Assembly: GCF_011065895.1 (NCBI RefSeq)
Contig: NZ_JAALCR010000035.1
Span: forward strand, 1-54,649
From: Paludisphaera rhizosphaerae
Lineage (GTDB): Bacteria; Planctomycetota; Planctomycetia; Isosphaerales; Isosphaeraceae
Reading direction: 5' to 3'
Length of the DNA stretch: 54,649 nucleotides
Below, one piece after another: positions 28,001 through 35,479 of the stretch (its first letter is position 1; each line of letters begins with the position of its first letter). Below the pieces are notes generated by a model. That model was not told the origin of the DNA and made no database searches. It saw only the letters and a program-made list of their open reading frames with translations. Made by a program: the position numbers and the translations under genes.

Positions 28001-30230
28001 GCTCCGGCTCGTCCTGATCGGGGTCGCCTCCCTGGTCATGTTCGTGCTGGCTCGGCGCTTGATCGACGTCAACCTGTTCTCGCTGAACGCGATGTACGCC
28101 AACCGACTGACCCGATGCTATCTGGGCGCCTCGCGGTCCAAGCCGACGTGGGAAGATCGCTGGAAACTCCCGCGAGACGCTCGGGCCGAAGTCGGGGCGC
28201 CGTCGCTGAGTCACGAAGACGGGCCGCCTCGCATGGAGAACCCTGTCACCGGCTTCGACCCTCATCGAGACGATCTGACGCTCCGCAGCCTGAAGATCGG
28301 GACCGGCGACGCCGCCCACCCTTACCTCGGGCCCCACCTGCTGATCAACACCTCCCTCAACCTGGTCGGCGAGAACTCGCTGCAGCTCCGCGACCGCAAG
28401 GGGGACTCCTTCGTCCTATCGCCCCTCTATTGCGGCTCTCCGCGTGTCGGTTATTCGAAGCTTGAGCCTGTGCCGGAGTCCGACGCCGACGACGACCTGA
28501 CCCTCGGCCGGGCCGTCTCAATCTCCGGCGCGGCCGTCGACCCGAACATGAGCTTCTATCAGTCGGGAACGCTCACCGCTCTGCTGACCCTCTTCAACGC
28601 GCGGTTGGGTTACTGGATCGAGAAGCCCGGAACTTCCGGATGGGCGGCCCGGAGCCCCGTCTTCGGCGACCTCATCCTGAACGAGTTCTTCGGCCGGACG
28701 AATGACCGCGGCGACTTCGTCCACATCTCCGACGGCGGCCACTTCGAGAACATGGGCGTCTATGAGTTGATCCGACGCCGATGCCGATACATCGTCGCCC
28801 TGGACGTCGGCGATGACGGCGACCCTTCGAGCGACAACCTGGCCAACCTGATCCGGCTCTGTCGCATCGACTTCGGCGTGCGCATCAGGGTCGACACACG
28901 CGGCCTGACCATGCAAGGCCCGGACAAACTCACTCGCAGCCACGTCGCGGTCGGGAGCATCCACTATGAGGACGTCGACCGGGGGGAAATGCCCGGCGTC
29001 CTCGTCTACGTCAAAAGCTCCCTGACGGGAGACGAACCCCCAGACGTCCAGAAGTATGCCCGGAAAGACTCCCGTTTCCCCCACCAGCCGACGGATTTGC
29101 GGCAGTCGTTCGACGAGGAGCAGTTCGAGAGCTATCGCTCCCTGGGCGACCACATCGCCTGGGAAGTCTTCGCCGATCCGGTGGACCAGATCCGTAACGA
29201 CTTGCGCGACCAGGGTCGCGGACCGGCTGACTCCGTTCCGCATGAGGAATACGCATCGCGGCTGTTCGCCGCGGTTCAGGATCGCTGGCTCGAAGTCCCC
29301 GACGGTTTGGACGCCCTTTACGCCTCGATGAGCCGCGATTGGCCGGAGATCCAGGGGGATCTCGCGAACCGGTCGGGCCTGGGCGCCCTAAGCCGCAGTC
29401 TTTACCCAGACGTCGAGGTCCCCGACGGCGAGGCGGGGGTCTCCCTGCGTCGCGAGGAGCTGCACACCGTCGCCCGGATGCTCGCCGCGATGGAGAACGC
29501 CTGGCTTGGGCTTTCGATGCAGCGGACCTCGGCTCTCCCGCTGAATCGCGGCTGGATGAACGCCTTCCGAAGGTGGGCCGGCTCCGACGCTTTCCGCCGG
29601 GCCTGGCCGATCCTGCGATCCGAATACAGCGACCAGTTCGTTCGGTTCTGCGAGGACGAGCTACACCTTCAGACCGCCAGGCCATCGGCAATCCGGCTGG
29701 AAGTCGGCTTCGACCAGCTCGACGACGCGGACGGGCGCAAGAAAGCCCTCGATCTGATGGACGAGGAGTTCGCCCGCGACTGGCCCGACGAGCACCGGGC
29801 CGAGCGGGGCGTCCTCGACCAGGCACGAAAGAGCCTGACCGTCGACGGAAAGCCGGCGGTCTGGCTGATGGCCCAGGCTTCCTCGGAATACTCTGAGGCT
29901 CGGCAGTCCCCCGCCCCGCTCTACGGCGGCGTGATCCTGGCCGTCGCGATCGGCGATGCGGCCGACGCTCCGGTCGAGATCGCCGTCTGGGTCAGGCCGC
30001 CGTATCGTCAAATCGGGCTGGGATCGATCTGCCTCTCCGAAGTCATGGCGGAACTGGACCCGAAGCTCAGCGGCAGGCTCCTCCTGACCCGCTACCCCGA
30101 TGACGATCCAGGCGAGGATCAGAGCTATCTGAGTTTCCTTCGATTCTTCTCCCGGTACGACTTCCGCCCCATCTCGAGCAAGGCGAGTCTCGCAAGACCG
30201 GGATCCACGACGTTGCAACGGCCGGCTTGA
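25044..30230 (+). CDS. Giant fusion: catalase-like domain + membrane-embedded patatin lipase + GNAT-like domain
   Basis: 1,728 residues from ATG 25044 (GGGGAG eight bases upstream). Residues 1-375 are a catalase-like (y4iL-type) heme domain: His38-His39, VRFSNG, QDFVMVDHPVFF and proximal Arg359-KLV-Tyr363; the usual distal Asn appears to be Asp117. Residues 460-1300 are a patatin phospholipase: oxyanion loop GGGIR (471-475), nucleophile Ser503 in TVSGGG, Asp1230 in SDGGHFENMG. Between Ser503 and Asp1230 lie about nine or ten hydrophobic segments (about 585-1003), so the lipase is membrane-anchored. Residues about 1540-1715 resemble a GNAT acetyltransferase, with an acetyl-CoA loop R1655-QI-G-L-G1660. 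It would release acyl chains at the membrane and process oxidised lipid or peroxide; activity is inferred. Confidence 0.85.
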   Translation: MATSDDQKQAAFKRIEEASLKLIDLNQRPVPRDQHPKHHGCVRAKFVIKPGLDAKYRQGLFSEQAVYDAWVRFSNGRQHDDAKADAHGMAVKVMGVNGPKALDEEPDGRTQDFVMVDHPVFFLRGAEDYADFSDAVLAAQGKIRTTVRTLLRSILPNEAASAGTLFLLYFFPTRLGTLRLVRTFASKLIANPLTTRYWSTTPYRFGSGAAMKFTARPASLPVSVVLDPAQKDESPESEYTRLTKYLGKAVVIETQPKAEIQTAPNYLREAMIASLRDGKDAVFSFQVQLGQNNRSTPIEDPTVEWPEKGKTQPETVAWLWIQAQDFADPRRDAFAENLSFTPWHALKAHEPLGEINEIRKLVYKRVSAARHAANGMQEHEPQASDPDPLTVPGPARWGDDPSAFGAVLSDELDLIWQRRKRLVDSDGKLIEPEESRPGPTPPYTPGDEDARTKAHRLRALRGHVTGLAISGGGIRSGTFAVGFLQGLAALGLIRRFDYLSTVSGGGYAGAWLTAWLKREGGDPRNVEKMLSPSRVDQADAHREYVDGQVVDTESDPIRHLRAYSSYLFPQGGILSADPWTVVLIWLRNVVINFLMLLPAIMLVVVAVRLAVLLYGAFNPLEIESPGKYLAFSLLFAALGLLAGISAYRSNAEALRLIRSRPPADPSLSSLGPPTEVRSRVNRGVLLPAFLAFFLLTLSIRPLFWAIGDYLANQRLRLTRTDLPENGLAKLAAQGFQFAFDFLQSNLDLLGLPMFLGIGLFVGLLTAWGGRKNVPPTPPHSRPHFIWASFIAGATGGVLFVLVAGLIRAFARGVRPDLMAMFATPLGLLVVVAVLIVLVALLGRRIDEAEREWWARLSASVSLRAAIWVGLFATILYVPGLFLSAGPWLRTAIASGWAGSAAVAVFSGHYILPRLGPIGGNRLTSILALLSGVFLVGLVGAVALLASLLANIPSPLAPSADDISRFAYYLRGVNGGDASQYDLLFEALRLVLIGVASLVMFVLARRLIDVNLFSLNAMYANRLTRCYLGASRSKPTWEDRWKLPRDARAEVGAPSLSHEDGPPRMENPVTGFDPHRDDLTLRSLKIGTGDAAHPYLGPHLLINTSLNLVGENSLQLRDRKGDSFVLSPLYCGSPRVGYSKLEPVPESDADDDLTLGRAVSISGAAVDPNMSFYQSGTLTALLTLFNARLGYWIEKPGTSGWAARSPVFGDLILNEFFGRTNDRGDFVHISDGGHFENMGVYELIRRRCRYIVALDVGDDGDPSSDNLANLIRLCRIDFGVRIRVDTRGLTMQGPDKLTRSHVAVGSIHYEDVDRGEMPGVLVYVKSSLTGDEPPDVQKYARKDSRFPHQPTDLRQSFDEEQFESYRSLGDHIAWEVFADPVDQIRNDLRDQGRGPADSVPHEEYASRLFAAVQDRWLEVPDGLDALYASMSRDWPEIQGDLANRSGLGALSRSLYPDVEVPDGEAGVSLRREELHTVARMLAAMENAWLGLSMQRTSALPLNRGWMNAFRRWAGSDAFRRAWPILRSEYSDQFVRFCEDELHLQTARPSAIRLEVGFDQLDDADGRKKALDLMDEEFARDWPDEHRAERGVLDQARKSLTVDGKPAVWLMAQASSEYSEARQSPAPLYGGVILAVAIGDAADAPVEIAVWVRPPYRQIGLGSICLSEVMAELDPKLSGRLLLTRYPDDDPGEDQSYLSFLRFFSRYDFRPISSKASLARPGSTTLQRPA

Positions 30231-30286
30231 ACCGGGGCTCGACAGGCGGTTGCAGGTTTCACCGACGACCCTTGAGGGAGACGCTG

Positions 30287-32917
30287 ATGGCCGTGCGGTC
30301 GCGATTCGCCAAGGGGGCACGCGGCCTCCTCCTGGTTCTGGGCATCCTCATCGCCCTGTTGCTCCTGTACATCGTCCTCGCCCCGCTGCTGGGGATCGGC
30401 GGCGTCACGACGCCCGCCGCGCAGGGGCCGCTTACGGTACGTCTGGATCAGGGTTGGAACGGTTACGACTCGCTTCGCTTCCACCACTCGACGCAGGGCT
30501 CGCGAATCCTTCCGCTCAGTTGGTTCATGGCCCTCGAGCAACCCGTCTTCACTCCTCTTCCGGTCGGCCTGCTCGCGGAGCGCGACTACATGGGCCGGTT
30601 CGGCTTCATGTACGAAACTGAGAGGCCGGCCGCCGTGAAGTCGGGCGTTCTCGAACCGACGCCCAAGGGGGCGCCCGCGAAAGACCCTTATGCGGAGGCC
30701 AAGCTTGCCCAGGACGATTTCGACCTGCCTCTCGGCTTCGCCATCCATCGCAACTTCAAAGCCCCCTATGCGGACCCGCCGGTCTCGACCGAGACTCCCG
30801 TGGTCGGGCTCACCTGCGCCGGCTGCCATACGGGGCGACTCGACGTCAAGCTGGAGGACGGCACCCTGAAGTCGGTGATGATCGAGGGGGGATCAGCGAT
30901 GATCCACATCACCAACTTCCAGCAGGCGGTCGGCCGGGCGCTGTTCTTCACCCAGTTCTTCAAGGAACGGTTCCGTCGATTCGCGCGAGCCGCCCTGGGC
31001 GAGTCGCTGCCGGACGACAACCCCAGGATCCTGGCGCTGAAGAAGGACCTGGATCGGTTCATCGAACTCGGCCTGGCGAGCGAGGACTACGCCAAGGAGC
31101 ACAAGCTCAACTCAACGCTCTCGGGCTACTCGCGGACCGACGCGCTCGGCCTCATTGGCAATCGCGTCTTCGGCGTCCTGAACCAGGAAAACCAGGTGGT
31201 TACAGACGCGCCGGTCAACTTCCCGCACTTGTGGGATACGCCCTGGTTCGACTGGGTCCAGTACAACGGGTCGATCCGCACGCCGATGGCGCGGAACATC
31301 GGCGAGGCGCTCGGCGTGGGCGCGGTCATCAATTTGAAGGACCCACTGAAGCCGACCGATCCCCCGCTCTACGAATCCTCAGTCCACCTTGCCAACCTGT
31401 CCTGGATGGAAGATGCGCTCGGCGGCGACGAACCATTCCAGGGGCTGCAACCGCCGAGCTGGGCGGACATGGCCCGCAAGGTCTTCGGCAACGATCCCCC
31501 CGCGGGCTCGCCTTATGCCATCAATCGGGAGATGGCCGAGGCTGGGGAGAAGCTCTACAAGGCGAACTGCGTCCGCTGCCATCTTCCTCCCCATAAGACC
31601 CTGACGGCCGTGCCGGATCGATCCCACTCCGAGTATTTCTCGAAGCCGGATCCGGGCAGCGGCAAGCACTTCCTTCGGCTGAACGTCGTGGGTCTGAACG
31701 TGATCGGCACCGACCCCAATCAGGCGCTCAACTTCTACCGCCGGGTCGCCACCGCGCCCGAGCCGCCGACGCGCGCTTATTCCAACACCGACGACGACGC
31801 CGCTCAGCAGAGGGTGGATTACGCGAAGCAACAGGCCGTGAACGAAAACTACGCCTACTGGTCCAGGCTCGTCCGGCAGGCGACGCCGAATTCCTCCAGC
31901 TTCGCGATGATCTCGGCCGAGGACGGGCTCTTTCGCGTCACGTCGATGATCCGACGGCTCCAGTACCAGAGCCAGCAGTACCAACTCCTGCCGCCCAAAC
32001 TTGAACTCCAAAAGCTCCTTGAACACCACGAAGGCGACATTCAGCGCGCTGGCGCCGGCCTGGTCGTCGTTGCGTTCGTAGGAGACGCCCTGTACTGCCG
32101 CGTCTTCGACGTCGACGGCGTGCCCGTCATTGATCGAAGCGAGCGTGACGTGAAGACGCCTCCCGCTCGCCTCGCGGCCCTCAAACAGAGCCTCAAAGCT
32201 CAGCAGCCCGGCAGCCTTCCCGTCGCGAAATACCTCGGCGAGATCGCCGCTGTCTTTTTCCCCGACCAGGCCAGGTTCTTCGACGAGAAGTCGCGAACTG
32301 AGCAACGGAAGCGATGGGACCGATACCGGGCAATCCCCGCGCCGCTCGACCTCGGCGACGAGCGTGCGATCCTCGAAGCCGCGGGCAAGGACTGGGTGAT
32401 CATGGCGAACCTCGGATACCGGGCTCGCCCTCATGACGGGATCTGGGCCACGCCGCCGTTCCTTCACAACGGCTCGGTGCCAAATCTCTACGAGATGCTC
32501 GTGCCGGCGAAGGAGCGGAGCCCGAAGTTCTATCTCGGCTCCACCCGTTTCGATCCCGTCCGCGTCGGCTATGAGTCGAGCCAGTTCCACGGCGGATTCG
32601 AGATGGATACGTCACTCCCCGGCAATACGAACGTCGGCCACGAATTCCGTAACTTCACCCTGGAGGATTTCGAGTACCTCAAAGGCACGCCCCCGAACGA
32701 GAAGTCCACGCTGGCGCAACGATGGTGCGACGTCCTCGGAATCGAGGAGACGGAATATCATGCCCTGGTGAAACAAGACGCGCTGAAGGCGTTGATCACA
32801 AAGAAGACCCACGAGCGGCTCGACGAGCCTGGACCGCGTGCGATCAAGGGAGTCATCGGCGCGGAGTTCACAGACGACGAGCGTTGGCGGCTGGTGGAGT
32901 ACCTCAAGACTCTGTGA
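30287..32917 (+). CDS. Membrane-anchored di-heme cytochrome c with inserted domain
   Basis: 876 residues. ATG 30287 (site GAGGGAG at 30274-30280) is chosen over the open frame from 30227, which overlaps the previous stop. One TM segment (about 13-35) anchors a periplasmic body. Heme sites are Cys177-AG-Cys-His181 and Cys428-VR-Cys-His432. The C-terminal DGIWATPPFLHNGSVP and the YLGSTRFDPVRVGY stretch match the RoxA/di-heme peroxidase-like family. About residues 505-690 are an extra module absent from the cytochrome at 21979, containing GLVVVAFVGDALYCRVFDVDG. I recall similar 'IFDxDG' modules in cyanobacterial and planctomycete multidomain proteins, of unknown role. It is the last gene of the heme/lipase run. 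Confidence 0.84.
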   Translation: MAVRSRFAKGARGLLLVLGILIALLLLYIVLAPLLGIGGVTTPAAQGPLTVRLDQGWNGYDSLRFHHSTQGSRILPLSWFMALEQPVFTPLPVGLLAERDYMGRFGFMYETERPAAVKSGVLEPTPKGAPAKDPYAEAKLAQDDFDLPLGFAIHRNFKAPYADPPVSTETPVVGLTCAGCHTGRLDVKLEDGTLKSVMIEGGSAMIHITNFQQAVGRALFFTQFFKERFRRFARAALGESLPDDNPRILALKKDLDRFIELGLASEDYAKEHKLNSTLSGYSRTDALGLIGNRVFGVLNQENQVVTDAPVNFPHLWDTPWFDWVQYNGSIRTPMARNIGEALGVGAVINLKDPLKPTDPPLYESSVHLANLSWMEDALGGDEPFQGLQPPSWADMARKVFGNDPPAGSPYAINREMAEAGEKLYKANCVRCHLPPHKTLTAVPDRSHSEYFSKPDPGSGKHFLRLNVVGLNVIGTDPNQALNFYRRVATAPEPPTRAYSNTDDDAAQQRVDYAKQQAVNENYAYWSRLVRQATPNSSSFAMISAEDGLFRVTSMIRRLQYQSQQYQLLPPKLELQKLLEHHEGDIQRAGAGLVVVAFVGDALYCRVFDVDGVPVIDRSERDVKTPPARLAALKQSLKAQQPGSLPVAKYLGEIAAVFFPDQARFFDEKSRTEQRKRWDRYRAIPAPLDLGDERAILEAAGKDWVIMANLGYRARPHDGIWATPPFLHNGSVPNLYEMLVPAKERSPKFYLGSTRFDPVRVGYESSQFHGGFEMDTSLPGNTNVGHEFRNFTLEDFEYLKGTPPNEKSTLAQRWCDVLGIEETEYHALVKQDALKALITKKTHERLDEPGPRAIKGVIGAEFTDDERWRLVEYLKTL

Positions 32918-32956
32918 GCGCTCGATGCCATTCCGACGGTCGATCCGGGGGTCGAG

Positions 32957-32973
32957 CTATACGCCGCGTATAG
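32957..32973. promoter_or_regulatory. Perfect 17-bp palindrome, copy 1 of the TATAC-N5-GTATA motif
   Basis: CTATACGCCGCGTATAG is an exact palindrome (8-base arms, one centre base) 40 bases after the cytochrome stop. Related sites lie at 33139-33153 and 34598-34612. Candidate binding site for ParB or the antitoxin. Confidence 0.5.
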
Positions 32974-33138
32974 GCGGCCTCCGGAGTCGAAGAGCAGGGG
33001 AGTCGGGAGCCTGGACCGGTGGGGATGTCAGAGTGATTTGCGTCGAGATGACAGACGCCGTAGGGTTGTTGAACGGGTAGCCCGGGCGGGTCGCCTGGAC
33101 TACTGCTCCCGCTTGGCTTCAATCCTGAACGATCTGCT

Positions 33139-33153
33139 TATACTCCGCGTATA
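33139..33153. promoter_or_regulatory. TATAC-N5-GTATA motif, copy 2
   Basis: TATACTCCGCGTATA lies just beyond the antitoxin stop codon. Its right half plus flank (CCGCGTATAGG) is identical to copy 1, so the two are probably sites for the same protein. Confidence 0.45.
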
Positions 33154-33170
33154 GGATGGCTCGAGGGTCG

Positions 33171-33560
33171 TTACACCCCGCCTCGAATCGGCGGAGCCAA
33201 TCGACGACGCCAGTAATCGGGGTCAGCCTCGATCTCTCCCATGAATCGCCGTGCGATGGGACTTGGTGGACGCGTCCCCTGTTCCCAGGCCCGGACGGTA
33301 TTGGCGCCTACCCCGAGAAATCGGGAGAAGACGACCTGGCTCATCTCCAGCAGATCCCGAACGCGGCGGACGTCGGCGGGCCCGTATTGAGGAAGCGCGA
33401 AATCGGCGGCGTACGTCCTCACGGTGAGTTTCGTTGCGGGGGACCGAGCCTCGGATCGAACGGCCTCGATCGCCTCGTCGAAGGCTGCGACGATTCGAGA
33501 ACCCGCCGTCGAGAGCGAACGGTCCGCTCGCTCCGCCCTACGGTCAGTTGTTCGCTTCAT
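33171..33560 (-). CDS. XRE/HigA-type antitoxin
   Basis: 129 residues from ATG 33560; the open frame extends to 33635 but the extra part is Gly/Arg-rich shadow of the toxin gene. The C-terminal half is a helix-turn-helix of XRE type (LLEMSQVVFSRFLGVGANTVRAWEQGTRPPSPIARRFM). The N-terminal half would neutralise the toxin. It overlaps the upstream toxin gene by 17 bases, in toxin-first (HigBA) order. Antitoxins of this class repress their own promoter, so the nearby palindromes are possible targets. Likely role: plasmid stabilisation. Confidence 0.82.
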   Translation of the reverse strand: MKRTTDRRAERADRSLSTAGSRIVAAFDEAIEAVRSEARSPATKLTVRTYAADFALPQYGPADVRRVRDLLEMSQVVFSRFLGVGANTVRAWEQGTRPPSPIARRFMGEIEADPDYWRRRLAPPIRGGV

Positions 33561-33957
33561 GCCCGTTCCCCCTCCGCCGCGTCCGACGGAATGCGACTTC
33601 CAACTCCCTGCGGAAACTTTCAATGGCGGCGGCAATCGCCTGACGGTCTGCTGAGCTCAGATCGGCCTTCTCGTTCTTCCCGAACACGACGACCAGCGCC
33701 ACCGTTCCGAACTCCGGGTAGTGGACGTAGCAAACTCGATGGGCCCCGCTCTTGCCCTTCGCCGACCGCCGACCCGCGAATCGGACCTTGCGCAGTCCGC
33801 CGGTATCACGCACGACGGGCGCGGCCGTCGGGTCCTTGAGAATCTCCAACTCCAGACGCCGAAGATCCTCGCCGTCCAGGTCGAGACGCTCCCAGTCGCG
33901 CGTGAAGGCCGGAAAGCGGACGAACCGCAGCCATCGCTCGGGATCGATCTCGCCCAC
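33544..33957 (-). CDS. HigB/RelE-type toxin
   Basis: 137 residues. GTG at 33957 follows GAGGAGA by 4-5 bases. The sequence (FPAFTRDWERLDLDGEDLRRLELEILKDPTAAPVVRDTGGLRKVRFAG...GAHRVCYVHYPEFGTVALVVVFGKNEKADLS) fits the RelE/HigB ribosome-dependent mRNase fold: conserved GLRKxRF, RVxYxxY and the 'vFgKneKadLs' strand-turn. The C-terminus is Arg-rich. It is translated just before its antitoxin. Together they should kill or arrest cells that lose the plasmid. Confidence 0.82.
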   Translation of the reverse strand: MGEIDPERWLRFVRFPAFTRDWERLDLDGEDLRRLELEILKDPTAAPVVRDTGGLRKVRFAGRRSAKGKSGAHRVCYVHYPEFGTVALVVVFGKNEKADLSSADRQAIAAAIESFRRELEVAFRRTRRRGNGHEANN

Positions 33958-34226
33958 CGGCTCTCCTCGTCACTCCCAGACCCACCACCGCCACAACTGA
34001 TGGTATACCACTGAGCGGCATAGCAAACCAGCCTGATCTCCACCCGAGGCCATCCACACATCGCCCAGATGACAGGCAGCACTGGATTCCTGGTGAAAAT
34101 CCAACGGACCTCGGACGCATTCCGCATTCAGGTTCATATTCCTAGATGGAGGAAGGAAGTCCAACACGCCCTGTGAGTTCGACCCAGCCGTAAGTCGATC
34201 GCCCTCTGGTAACGTGCCGCCCATGC

Positions 34227-34504
34227 CGAACGAACCCAACGTGGCCCGCCGCCACGATCCGCCCTGCGGCTCCCCGAAGCCGGCCAACGCGAGCCGTACC
34301 GCCGCCGCGCACCAGAAATCTGACCAAACGAACCCAAACGCCCGCACGAGGAGGGGACGCCGTAATGCAAACGGCGGTCAGCCGGTTCAGCGACGAACAA
34401 ACCCAAACTCTGGCCCCGCCACGATTCGCCCGGCAGCTTCCTGAAGGCATTTAGGAAGAACCTCGCCACGGAAACACGCTGAAGAAGTCGCCGAACGAAC
34501 CCAA
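34227..34504 (+). repeat. Four CGAACGAACCCAA repeats in a 98/69/98 spacing
   Basis: Copies at 34227-34239 (CGAACGAACCCAA), 34325-34337 (CAAACGAACCCAA), 34394-34406 (CGAACAAACCCAA) and 34492-34504 (CGAACGAACCCAA). Start-to-start distances are 98, 69 and 98, so the block is two 167-base units. Copies 1 and 3 also share a downstream GCCACGAT(C/T)CGCCC segment, which supports an old tandem duplication. Possible roles are a partition or replication site; it could instead be a dispersed chromosomal repeat of the host. Confidence 0.6.
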
Positions 34505-34597
34505 TGTCCCGTCGCCTACAGGTCACGAGGACGGCGGCAGAATCGAACGCCTGCGGCGCGCGATCGAACCCACGCCGAGGGGCGGTTCAGAAAGGCT

Positions 34598-34612
34598 TAT
34601 ACGCAGGGTATA
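34598..34612. promoter_or_regulatory. TATAC-N5-GTATA motif, copy 3, upstream of parA
   Basis: TATACGCAGGGTATA lies 50 bases before the parA start. Its position suits an operator for parAB autoregulation or a ParB-binding site. Binding is inferred from position and symmetry. Confidence 0.45.
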
Positions 34613-34662
34613 CCCGGGCCGATATCTCCCCCTGTGGAAACGGACTTCAGGGAGGGGGACGC

Positions 34663-35478
34663 ATGCCGGTCATTACGGCCTTGAATCAAAAAGGGGGGGT
34701 CGGCAAAACCTCCACCTGCTATCACCTGGCGGGAGCCCTGGCACTGACCGGCAAGCGGGTGCTGCTGGTCGACAACGACCCCCAGGCCAGCCTTACGCAG
34801 GGGTTCCTCGGGCCCCAGGCGACCCGGGCGCTTGATCCGTCAGAGACGATCGCGGCCGTCTATCATCAGGAGGCCATGGCGGAGCAGGTGATCCGAGGGA
34901 CCCACGTCCCCGGGATCGAGCTTTTGGCCGGCGGCCGGTCGGCGGGGAGCTTCAATATCCCCGACCCGCACCTGGCGGAATGGCCCCTCCAGATGGCGCT
35001 CCGGGACTTCCTGGCCGAGGTCGCCGACGCCTATGACCTGGTCATGATCGACTGCCCCCCCAACCTGCACCTGGCCTCGTGGACGTCGCTCGTCGCCAGC
35101 GACGCCCTCCTGGTCCCGCTCCAGCCGGAGGACTTCGGCGCGCAGGGCATCGCCGACGTCCAGGAGTCGATCGACCGCGTCGTCTCCGGACCCAACCCGG
35201 CGCTCAAGCTGCTGGGGTTCCTCGTGACGATGTCCAACCCCCGGCTTTCGGTCCACAAGGGGTTCGAGCAACTGCTGCGCACCCACTACGGCGACGCCGT
35301 CTTCACGACGACGATCCCGATCTCGACCGACTACAAGGAGGCGATCGTCCAGCGCCAGCCGGTTGCACAGTACAAGCCCAAGGGGGCGGCGACCAAGGTC
35401 ATGAAGGCGCTGGGGGACGAGATCTTCGCGCGACTGGCCGCCGCCGACGCGCCGCACGCCGCGGGGGAGGCCGCCTGA
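34663..35478 (+). CDS. parA: ParA partition ATPase
   Basis: 271 residues. ATG 34663 follows GGAGGGGG; the frame is open further upstream into the repeat region, but that part has no protein features. The deviant Walker A box is LNQKGGVGKTSTCYHLAGAL. VLLVDNDPQASLTQGF and DLVMIDCPPNLHLASW supply the Walker A' and B motifs. It lacks the N-terminal DNA-binding extension of P1-type ParA and so is of the small (type Ib or chromosomal-like) class. It segregates plasmid copies over the nucleoid with ParB, whose gene starts one base after its stop. Confidence 0.93.
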   Translation: MPVITALNQKGGVGKTSTCYHLAGALALTGKRVLLVDNDPQASLTQGFLGPQATRALDPSETIAAVYHQEAMAEQVIRGTHVPGIELLAGGRSAGSFNIPDPHLAEWPLQMALRDFLAEVADAYDLVMIDCPPNLHLASWTSLVASDALLVPLQPEDFGAQGIADVQESIDRVVSGPNPALKLLGFLVTMSNPRLSVHKGFEQLLRTHYGDAVFTTTIPISTDYKEAIVQRQPVAQYKPKGAATKVMKALGDEIFARLAAADAPHAAGEAA

Positions 35479-35479
35479 A

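Larger units (their letters stand above)
33958..34662. other. 705-base gene-free region upstream of parA and the toxin gene
   Basis: No open frame here has a ribosome site or a recognisable protein. It carries four copies of a 13-bp repeat (34227-34504) and the third TATAC palindrome (34598-34612). It is flanked by divergent maintenance genes, so it should hold the promoters of both the TA pair and parAB, and possibly the partition site. Confidence 0.5.

Noticed and set aside
32957-32973. Palindrome as a transcription terminator of the cytochrome operon
   Set aside because: Stem is AT-containing with a one-base centre and no T-run, and the same motif recurs upstream of parA, so a protein-binding site fits better.
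34134-34526. Minus-strand open frames in the repeat region
   Set aside because: Their sequence is the translation of the GGGTTCGTTCG repeats (GFVR, LGSFG), with no ribosome site or protein features.
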